A stretch of DNA of 8,937 nucleotides from assembly GCA_003154855.1 (NCBI GenBank), contig PMEV01000053.1:8166-17102 (forward strand), in the 5' to 3' direction. Source of the DNA: Bryobacterales bacterium (GTDB taxonomy: Bacteria > Acidobacteriota > Terriglobia > Bryobacterales > Bryobacteraceae). The position numbers were made by a program, and so were the translations under genes. Each line of letters begins with the position of its first letter. The first letter of the stretch is position 1. Shown here piece by piece: positions 1 to 4,773 of the stretch. A model generated the notes under the pieces. It saw only the letters and a program-made list of their open reading frames with translations, was not told the DNA's origin and did not search any database.

Positions 1-491
1 TTGCCGCTGCGCACCTCGGAACGCGCCAGACCCATTTCGGCAGGCGCGGATTGGGCGTTAATCTCGAGCGCCGCACGATAGGCCGCCGCGGCTGGGGCGG
101 AGGCGCCGCTGTCGAATAGGGCGTCCGCGAGATAGAGCTGGGGCCGGAATTCCAGAGGCTTGCTCCGGGTGGCTGCCTCAAGGTAGGGGACCGCCTCGGC
201 GGGCCGCTTGTGGCCGAGCAACAGCATGCCCAGGTTTAACTCGGCTTCATAGAGTCCAGGCTTGAGCTCGAGAACGCGGCGGTAGCCGGCGATGGCTTCC
301 TCGACCTTGCCGGTAAGGCTGTTGGCGAGCGCCAGGTGGAAGTGGGCCGCGTAGTCGCCGGGATCCGCTTGCACGGCCTTGGCAAAGTCTTGCGCGGCGA
401 GGACATAGTTCCTGGCTTCGAGCGCTTGGAAGCCTTCCGCGCTGAAATCGACGTTCTGGAGCAGCAGGAGCGCGGCTATGGCACACACCAT
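1..491 (-). CDS. TPR-repeat protein, N-terminal part (3' end beyond window)
   Basis: The reading frame opens at ATG 491 on the minus strand and stays open for 163 codons to the left window edge, so the C-terminus is missing. An in-frame TAA lies three codons upstream of the ATG, which fixes this as the first possible ATG. Residues 2-12 are a short hydrophobic stretch without basic residues, so export is uncertain. Residues about 46-79, 80-112 and 113-147 are three consecutive tetratricopeptide repeats: each has the helix-turn-helix spacing, small residues at the packing positions and a Pro or Asn-Ala end (for example VLELKPG at 73-79, AATRSKP at 106-112). A degenerate repeat may precede them (14-45). 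TPR arrays are protein-protein interaction scaffolds; the partner cannot be read from here. The start codon sits six bases after a TAAAAT hexamer, suggesting a leaderless transcript. It is divergent from the oxidoreductase at 723. Confidence 0.85.
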   Translation of the reverse strand, partial: MVCAIAALLLLQNVDFSAEGFQALEARNYVLAAQDFAKAVQADPGDYAAHFHLALANSLTGKVEEAIAGYRRVLELKPGLYEAELNLGMLLLGHKRPAEAVPYLEAATRSKPLEFRPQLYLADALFDSGASAPAAAAYRAALEINAQSAPAEMGLARSEVRSG

Positions 492-497
492 GCCCCC

Positions 498-503
498 ATT
501 TTA
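498..503 (-). promoter_or_regulatory. Candidate -10 box of the TPR gene (leaderless arrangement)
   Basis: On the minus strand TAAAAT is followed by GGGGGC and then the ATG at 491. A start point 6-7 nt after the -10 box would coincide with the A of the ATG. The G-run could act as a weak ribosome-binding site if transcription starts further upstream. No good -35 hexamer is visible; that region falls on the left end of the palindromic repeat beginning at 520. Confidence 0.4.
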
Positions 504-519
504 GCCCGCATTCCCGCGG

Positions 520-635
520 CGCACGATATGCCCATGTCTACTTCGTTGCGCTTGGCCGGCTCCCTCGACGTACCATTAAGGTACGCCTCGGTTCGCCGGC
601 CTGCGCGCGCCTCGTATCCACGGGCATCTCCTGCG
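520..635. repeat. Palindromic dispersed repeat, copy 1 (116 bp)
   Basis: This stretch is about 92% identical to 7715-7829 (by hand: 8 substitutions and one 1-base gap over 116 positions). It is an imperfect inverted repeat over its whole length. The ends, CGCACGATATGCCC at 520-533 and GGGCATCTCCTGCG at 622-635, match as inverted copies at 12 of 14 positions. Inner blocks around GGCCGGC and GCCGGCC pair, and the centre is a hairpin, CGTACC-ATTAA-GGTACG at 569-585. It fills much of the divergent intergenic region between the TPR gene and the oxidoreductase. It resembles a REP/BIME unit or a MITE-like element in architecture, but carries no gene of its own. Family not recognised. Confidence 0.85.
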
Positions 636-709
636 CCGGACGACGATTGGGTGTGAAGAAGGCTGGGTGGCCCGAAGGTTGCTGGGCTTACGGCGCGGGG
701 CGCGGGTGG

Positions 710-715
710 TACACT
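710..715 (+). promoter_or_regulatory. Candidate -10 box of the exported oxidoreductase gene (leaderless arrangement)
   Basis: TACACT is followed by seven bases, GCTTTCC, and then ATG 723. That is the normal distance from a -10 box to the transcription start, so the mRNA would begin at or next to the start codon. No Shine-Dalgarno sequence lies in the 12 bases before the ATG. Only a weak -35 candidate is present, CTTACG at 687-692 with a 17-base spacer. The same TACACT hexamer occurs before the genes at 1859 and 7936. Confidence 0.5.
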
Positions 716-722
716 GCTTTCC

Positions 723-1793
723 ATGAAAACCATTTTGACGGCGCTGATCGCGCTTTCGGTTCCCCTGGCGGCGCAGGAGTACAGGATCGCTATCGTGGGC
801 CTGGTGCATTCCCACGTGTGGGGCCCCCTGGAGCGGCTGGCGAAGGGGCAAACGCCGGCCCGGTTGGTGGCAATCGCGGAACCGAATGCCGAGTTGATGG
901 CCGAGGCCGCCAAGAGCGCGCCAGGCGTGCCCAGCTACTCGGACTATCGGAAGATGCTGGCCGAGGTGAAGCCGGATATCGTGTGGGCGTTTGTCGAGAA
1001 TAACCGACACCTGGAGATCGTGCAGGCGTGCGCTCCACGGAAGATCCAGGTGATCTTCGAGAAGCCGCTGGCGTCAACCTGCCAGGATGCGCTCGAGATA
1101 CAGCGCCTGGCGGAGGTGAACGGCATACGGGTGATGACCAATTACCAGATGGCTTGGTGGCCGTCTAATTACGCCGCCAAAGAGCAGGCCGGGCAGGGCG
1201 CCATCGGCCGGGTATGGCGGCTGCACGGGATGGTGGGGCACGGCGGCCCGGGGTCGGAAGGCGTCCGCAACCGCTACTTTTTCGCCTGGCTGACGGACCC
1301 GGCCCAGAACGGCGCGGGGGCGCTGATGGATTTCGGGTGCTACAACGCGCTGTGGTCGCTGTGGTATCTGGGCCGGCCCGAGACGGTGTACGCGAGCGTA
1401 AACCACCTGCGGCCGGAGCGATTCCCGAAGGTGGAAGACAACGCCGACCTGATCCTCTCTTATAAGAACGGGGTGGGCATCTTCGAAGGGAGCTGGGACC
1501 TGCCGCGGGGCTTCCAGGATCTGGAGGTGTTTGGGCTGGGCGGCAGCCTGTACATGAGCGAGGGAAAGGTCGAACTGCGCGCTTCCGGCCAAGCGCCGCG
1601 CGATTTGGCGCTTCAGCCGCTGGCGCCGGAGCGGGCCGAGCCGGTGGCCTACCTGGTGAGCCGGATGAAACAGAACCAGCCGCTGGAAGGCCTGGTGGCG
1701 CTGCCAATCAATGTGGAGGTGGTCGAGATCATCGAAGCCGCCAAGCGGTCGGTCGCCAGCGGCCAGGCGGTACCGCTGCCGCTAGGGAAGTGA
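723..1793 (+). CDS. Exported Gfo/Idh/MocA-family oxidoreductase
   Basis: A 356-residue NAD(P)-dependent sugar or polyol dehydrogenase-type protein. Residues 1-18 form a Sec-like signal peptide ending in Ala-Ala-Gln with no twin-arginine motif. The Rossmann fold follows: strand RIAIVG (21-26), where the usual GxGxxG loop is replaced by GLVHSH, and an acidic residue ending the second strand (E53). The family's E-K-P motif is at 113-115 (FEKPLAST), with K114 the expected catalytic and cofactor lysine. The C-terminal alpha/beta domain has GAGALMDFGCYNALW (197-211): D203 is conserved, while Y207 stands where many members carry histidine, as in the glucose-fructose oxidoreductase branch. Length is normal and the gene looks intact. 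ATG 723 gives the complete signal peptide and lies seven bases after a -10 box. The substrate cannot be predicted. How a signal-peptide-bearing Rossmann enzyme obtains its nucleotide in the periplasm is open; GFOR keeps NADP tightly bound. Confidence 0.88.
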   Translation: MKTILTALIALSVPLAAQEYRIAIVGLVHSHVWGPLERLAKGQTPARLVAIAEPNAELMAEAAKSAPGVPSYSDYRKMLAEVKPDIVWAFVENNRHLEIVQACAPRKIQVIFEKPLASTCQDALEIQRLAEVNGIRVMTNYQMAWWPSNYAAKEQAGQGAIGRVWRLHGMVGHGGPGSEGVRNRYFFAWLTDPAQNGAGALMDFGCYNALWSLWYLGRPETVYASVNHLRPERFPKVEDNADLILSYKNGVGIFEGSWDLPRGFQDLEVFGLGGSLYMSEGKVELRASGQAPRDLALQPLAPERAEPVAYLVSRMKQNQPLEGLVALPINVEVVEIIEAAKRSVASGQAVPLPLGK

Positions 1794-1832
1794 TGGGCTG
1801 GATTCGCTCTAGGCGGCAGGTCCGGCAGGTGC

Positions 1833-1853
1833 TACACTCATCGCAGGGAGGTG
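1833..1853 (+). promoter_or_regulatory. Candidate -10 box and strong Shine-Dalgarno for the gene at 1859
   Basis: TACACT at 1833-1838 is followed by AGGGAGGTG at 1845-1853, a near-perfect anti-16S match five bases before ATG 1859. This Shine-Dalgarno decides the start: a frame open from 1790 overlaps the previous stop codon and would add 23 non-conserved-looking residues ahead of an otherwise clean signal peptide. A -35 box is not obvious. Confidence 0.55.
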
Positions 1854-1858
1854 AACAT

Positions 1859-2404
1859 ATGAGACTCCGCGCAGAGATCCCCCTGCTGCTGCTGGCCGCT
1901 TTGGCTCTGCCGGCGCAGAGTCTGGTGGAGTATTCCATTCCTACGGCGGCCGCCGCTGGCGCCGCTGCCGGCATGTCAGGCCTCGGCAAGGCTGCGGCCG
2001 GGGTCATGCAAAATGCCGCCGGTACGCTGGGAGTAGCTCACCAGGCCGCGGCTACGGGCGGTAAAGCCAAGAGCACGGCTGCGAACGAGACAGCCGCCAC
2101 CGGCAGGGCCGACAACACCATCCTGCTATTCGATACCGCCCCCTCCGCGGTGAAGCTGTCGCCGCCTCCCGATCCGGGCTCGGTCAAGATCGGCATGACG
2201 GCCCAGGAAGCCCTGGCGAAGTTCGGCCCGCCCGGCATGAAACTCAGCTCCGCCGACGGCTCGCACCTGGCGGAGACCTGGAGCTACGGCAGCGATCCGT
2301 ACACGGTGACGCTGACGCTGAGGGACGGCAGAGTGGCCGAAGTCTCCTCGCCCCCGCGGGAGAAGCACGACAACGATCAGGCGGTGGTGGTCATCGTTCC
2401 GTAG
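1859..2404 (+). CDS. Small exported Ala-rich protein with BamE/SmpA-like motif
   Basis: An 181-residue protein. Residues 1-20 are a signal peptide (basic MRLRAE, a Leu/Ala core, then LPAQ). Residues about 29-85 are low-complexity Ala/Gly/Thr sequence, probably disordered. A compact domain then begins near 107: VKIGMTAQEALAKFGPP (109-125) followed by WSYG (141-144) and a beta-hairpin VTLTLRDGRVAEV (150-162). The pattern IGM-T-x2-E/D...G-x-P...W-x-Y is typical of the SmpA/OmlA (BamE-like) fold found in small periplasmic and outer-membrane proteins. That assignment rests on motif resemblance only, and there is no lipobox cysteine as in true BamE. It is likely periplasmic; function unknown. It starts 65 bases after the oxidoreductase stop with its own candidate promoter and strong Shine-Dalgarno, so it may be expressed independently. 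Confidence 0.75.
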   Translation: MRLRAEIPLLLLAALALPAQSLVEYSIPTAAAAGAAAGMSGLGKAAAGVMQNAAGTLGVAHQAAATGGKAKSTAANETAATGRADNTILLFDTAPSAVKLSPPPDPGSVKIGMTAQEALAKFGPPGMKLSSADGSHLAETWSYGSDPYTVTLTLRDGRVAEVSSPPREKHDNDQAVVVIVP

Positions 2405-2442
2405 GGCGGCGGGAAAGACCCGGGTTGGCGGTGCGGCCGTTG

Positions 2443-2462
2443 ACTCTCCCGGAAGGGAGAGT
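2443..2462 (+). terminator. Perfect 8-bp stem with GGAA tetraloop
   Basis: ACTCTCCC (2443-2450), loop GGAA, GGGAGAGT (2455-2462) form a perfect hairpin 39 bases after the stop of the small exported protein and about 55 bases before the lysR -10 box. GGAA is a GNRA-type tetraloop. No U-tract follows (ACCTTGCGG), so this is not a standard intrinsic terminator. It may be a transcript 3'-end stabiliser or a Rho-assisted end. Confidence 0.4.
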
Positions 2463-2515
2463 ACCTTGCGGTTGCGGCACACCAACATCGAACCGCACCA
2501 CCCGGGATCGCTTGC

Positions 2516-2535
2516 TACAATTAGTACCAAGTTGT
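2516..2535 (+). promoter_or_regulatory. Candidate lysR promoter -10 box with overlapping dyad
   Basis: TACAAT at 2516-2521, preceded by TTGC, is the best -10 box upstream of the LysR gene. Overlapping it, ACAA-N11-TTGT spans 2517-2535, with further symmetric positions inside (6 of 9 pairs match). LysR-type regulators commonly bind dyads of about this size (T-N11-A class) and repress their own genes, so this is a plausible autoregulatory operator. No -35 match is convincing. The implied leader is about 80 bases long. Confidence 0.35.
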
Positions 2536-2608
2536 CGCGGCGGGAGGAAATTCGTTATTTCTATGCCGCCCATACGACCTTTGGTTCGGAACGGCCCGAT
2601 CGGCAGCT

Positions 2609-3511
2609 ATGGATCTCGACCAGCTCCACACGTTTCTTGAGATCGTTCGGTTGAAGAGCTTCTCGAAGGCGGCGCAGACCTGCTACCGCACCCAGCCGGC
2701 CATCAGCGCCCAGGTGCGGCAACTGGAGCAGGAACTCAATACGCCGCTCTTTGAGCGCTTCGGCAGCCGCATCTCGCTCACTACTGCGGGGAAGATCTTC
2801 TGCCAGTACGCCGAGCAGATCCTGAGCTTGCGGCGCCAGGCGCAGGACACCATCGGCGAACTGGAGCGTTCGCCGCGCGGGGAGCTGGTGATCGCGGCCA
2901 ACGAGGCCACCTGCATCCACGTTCTGCCCAAGGTTTTCTCCGAGTTCAAGCGGCAGTTCCCCAATGTTCAGTTGCTGGTGGAGCGAAGCTATGGGTCGCG
3001 AATCGTCGAGGCGCTGCTCGAGAACGTGGCCGATTTCGGCATCGCCCAACTGCCCATCGCCGAGCGCAGAATCGAGACGGTCAAGATACACTCGGACGAG
3101 GTCAAGGCGATCGTTCCGCCCGGCCACCCGTTGGCCGGCCAGCGCTCCGTGACCGCGCTCGAGCTGGTGGATTATCCATTGCTGATGCCTAAGTACGGGA
3201 CCATGCGGGCGCGGCTGAACGAATGGCTGGAGCTGGTGGAGGATTCCCTGCAGGTCTCGATGGAACTGGATTCCACCGAGATGACGAAACGGTTTGTGAT
3301 GGCCGGGCTGGGGATCTCGTTCCTGGCCGTCTCACACTTTCCCGAGGAGCTGGCCGCCGGGGGGCTGAAGGCGCTCGCGCTGGCCCCCGAGCCGATGCTG
3401 CGGCAAATCGGGTTGGTCTACCGCAAGGATAAGGCGCTCTCGAAGGCGGCGCTGGGGTTTATACAGGTGGTGCTGGCGCACGCGGGGGCAGGGCGAGCGG
3501 GCGGGGGGTAA
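2609..3511 (+). CDS. LysR-type transcriptional regulator
   Basis: A 300-residue protein with the full LysR layout. Residues 1-60 are the winged helix-turn-helix (MDLDQLHTFLEIV, SFSKAAQTCYRTQPAISAQV at 17-36, then LEQELNTPLFER at 39-50 and LTTAG at 57-61). A linker helix runs from about 61 to 88. The effector-binding domain of two alpha/beta lobes covers about 91-290 (GELVIAANEA at 91-100, ADFGIAQLP at 141-149, VKAIVPPGHPLAG at 165-177, MAGLGISFLA at 231-240). Length is normal. The start at ATG 2609 gives the canonical LysR N-terminus and no start codon was seen further upstream in frame. The ribosome-binding site is weak. The C-terminal tail (AGAGRAGGG) is low-complexity. Family members are cytoplasmic homotetramers that respond to a small-molecule inducer. 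No divergently transcribed partner is present, so its target is not evident. Confidence 0.93.
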   Translation: MDLDQLHTFLEIVRLKSFSKAAQTCYRTQPAISAQVRQLEQELNTPLFERFGSRISLTTAGKIFCQYAEQILSLRRQAQDTIGELERSPRGELVIAANEATCIHVLPKVFSEFKRQFPNVQLLVERSYGSRIVEALLENVADFGIAQLPIAERRIETVKIHSDEVKAIVPPGHPLAGQRSVTALELVDYPLLMPKYGTMRARLNEWLELVEDSLQVSMELDSTEMTKRFVMAGLGISFLAVSHFPEELAAGGLKALALAPEPMLRQIGLVYRKDKALSKAALGFIQVVLAHAGAGRAGGG

Positions 3512-3604
3512 CGGCGCGCCGCCGGTCCTTGCTGCCAATAAGTCACGGCCCGTCGGGAAGCCGGAAGTGCGGGATGGGCGTGATGCGGCCAGGCGACGGG
3601 TCCA

Positions 3605-3646
3605 GGAGGCAGGTCCGTGGCGCGCCATTAAGCGCGCTGTGCCTCC
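3605..3646. terminator. Two-tier stem-loop between convergent genes
   Basis: GGAGGCA (3605-3611) pairs with TGCCTCC (3640-3646), and inside it GCGCGC pairs with GCGCGC around a CATTAA loop. The structure covers the stop codon of the minus-strand nuclease-like gene (3628) and lies about 95 bases after the lysR stop, between two convergent genes. That is where a bidirectional terminator would be expected. Neither side has a clear U-tract, so efficiency is uncertain. Confidence 0.4.
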
Positions 3647-4212
3647 CGCTTTGGAGTGACCAACAGGGCGCACCCAGGGAACCTATTGAACCCTATGGCC
3701 TCGCACCCTCGCAGATCGTACTCCTCGCTGAGATCATTCTCGAAGCTGTACTTATACCAGCCCGGTTTGTCATGCCGATACTCGGACGGGATGTCCTTGT
3801 TCTCATTGACGGTGAATATCAGGGAGTACTCGTGATGGTTCGCGTCGGCCCCCATGAAATCGGTCAGCTTCTCGTAGTCGTTTTCCCGAACTTCCCACGC
3901 TTCCTTATCGCGTTGCCACCGCTTGAGCTCAAAGGCATACTGCTCATCGCCTTCACTGAGGACGAGGTCGATCCAGCCCATGTCGCTAGGGTATTCCGCC
4001 TGGAATGTGAAATGCGGCGTTTCGGTAGCCTCATACAACGCTCGCAAGGCAAACAACCTCAAGGTATCTTCCTTGAGAATTGAGTTAAGCGCCTGGCCGG
4101 GACCGCGTGGCTTGGATGGGCAGTGGTCGAGAACGCCAGATTCCTGGATACAGTCGATTTCTGGCTTAATCGACTTGACGAAACAGCGAAGCAACTCATC
4201 AGCGAGGTTCAT
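3628..4212 (-). CDS. PD-(D/E)XK nuclease-like hypothetical protein
   Basis: A 194-residue protein not matched to a named family. Residues 70-97 carry the hallmark of the PD-(D/E)XK phosphodiesterase fold: E73, then D82 in a strand (GWIDLVLS), then the hairpin strand YAFELKRW with E95 and K97. This gives D-x12-E-x-K. A downstream strand (YSLIFTV, 129-135) and helix fit the rest of the core. No DNA-binding domain, helicase or methylase motif is visible, so it would act alone or with its upstream neighbour. The ATG at 4212 has GGAG about ten bases upstream. It starts 66 bases after the stop of the 111-aa gene on the same strand, suggesting co-transcription. Base composition looks less GC-rich than the flanking genes, consistent with horizontal acquisition. 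Nuclease activity is inferred from the motif alone; roles in restriction, defence or repair are all possible. Confidence 0.75.
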   Translation of the reverse strand: MNLADELLRCFVKSIKPEIDCIQESGVLDHCPSKPRGPGQALNSILKEDTLRLFALRALYEATETPHFTFQAEYPSDMGWIDLVLSEGDEQYAFELKRWQRDKEAWEVRENDYEKLTDFMGADANHHEYSLIFTVNENKDIPSEYRHDKPGWYKYSFENDLSEEYDLRGCEAIGFNRFPGCALLVTPKREAQRA

Positions 4213-4278
4213 TCGTAAGGTTCTCCGAATCGAAGATGCCGTGAGATACTCATTCCCCGACCGTCTGGTGCAAGGGAA

Positions 4279-4614
4279 TCATGCAGTCCGTTTCGCGACT
4301 GGAGCGACCCACTCCGGCTCGACGGCGATCTCGCACCCGATCAGACCTGGAGTGCGCGCGATCGCGATCCTTAGGACGTCCAGCTCAGGACGCCCGTCTT
4401 CTCCAACGTAGCTCACCCGGTACGTGCCGCCGAGGCAATCCCGCAGCACGGCGACGTGTAGGTTCATGTCCGGCTGCGTCCATTGCTGACGGCAATAGGA
4501 GGGAAGAGCCACTAGCCTTACAAGGTCACCGGCCTCGTAGTGCGGAGCCCGCTCCCTTAGCAACTGTGGCAAACCGCAGAGTCCGACGCCAAAAAGCGCC
4601 CTTCTGCTGCACAT
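4279..4614 (-). CDS. Hypothetical 111-aa protein upstream of the nuclease-like gene
   Basis: Not recognised. The first 20 or so residues (MCSRRALFGVGLCGLPQLL) are basic then hydrophobic and might be a weak signal or simply an N-terminal extension. The remainder looks like a small beta-rich domain: EAGDLVRLVALP (27-38), VAVLRD, TYRVSYVGEDGRPELDV (64-80) and a final strand IGCEIAVEPEWV. The alternating hydrophobics and the GD-VRL opening recall SH3-like barrels, but this is only an impression. The ATG at 4614 lies six bases after a TAGAAT -10 box, with no Shine-Dalgarno. It shares strand and a 66-base spacing with the nuclease-like gene, so it may encode a partner, inhibitor or accessory of that protein. 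That link is inference from position only. Confidence 0.55.
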   Translation of the reverse strand: MCSRRALFGVGLCGLPQLLRERAPHYEAGDLVRLVALPSYCRQQWTQPDMNLHVAVLRDCLGGTYRVSYVGEDGRPELDVLRIAIARTPGLIGCEIAVEPEWVAPVAKRTA

Positions 4615-4620
4615 AGGGTG

Positions 4621-4626
4621 ATTCTA
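4621..4626 (-). promoter_or_regulatory. Candidate -10 box of the 111-aa gene (leaderless arrangement)
   Basis: On the minus strand TAGAAT is followed by CACCCT and then ATG at 4614. The six-base spacing puts the expected transcription start at the start codon. No Shine-Dalgarno precedes the ATG and no good -35 hexamer is seen. This would drive the two-gene cassette. Confidence 0.4.
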
Positions 4627-4729
4627 CATCGTTTCGGACCTTTCGGAGAGCCGCTCCGCGATACGGCCGTCCTTCCTCGAGACTGACTCGCCGCGGTGGG
4701 GGCCACGAATACCGGCGCGGCTTGCAGCC

Positions 4730-4741
4730 AGCGCCGGCGCT
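4730..4741. promoter_or_regulatory. 12-bp perfect palindrome upstream of the GH36 fusion gene
   Basis: AGCGCCGGCGCT is a perfect palindrome 32 bases before the GTG start, in the 159-base divergent intergenic region (4615-4773). It could be an operator, but short GC-only palindromes are common in DNA of this composition. No convincing -10/-35 pair for the GH36 gene was found in this interval. Confidence 0.2.
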
Positions 4742-4773
4742 ACCGTGCGAGAATCGGCTGAAGGAGAAATGCC

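Noticed and set aside
520..635. CRISPR array or tRNA-like RNA for the repeated element
   Set aside because: There are only two copies far apart, with no short regular repeats or spacers and no cloverleaf or anticodon arm. The architecture is a long imperfect hairpin.
476..1010. Minus-strand frames reading REPAKRNEV and CPWIRGARRPA through the repeat, with similar peptides at 7518-8000
   Set aside because: The similarity comes from the DNA repeat being translated in the same frame. The frames overlap the well-supported oxidoreductase and GH36 genes and have no protein-like composition.
1790..1858. Longer N-terminus for the small exported protein starting at 1790
   Set aside because: It would overlap the previous stop codon, and the strong Shine-Dalgarno and clean signal peptide both point to ATG 1859.
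3529..4083. Plus-strand 184-codon frame opposite the nuclease-like gene
   Set aside because: The minus-strand product has a coherent nuclease-fold motif pattern and a ribosome-binding site. The plus frame has neither and is a shadow.
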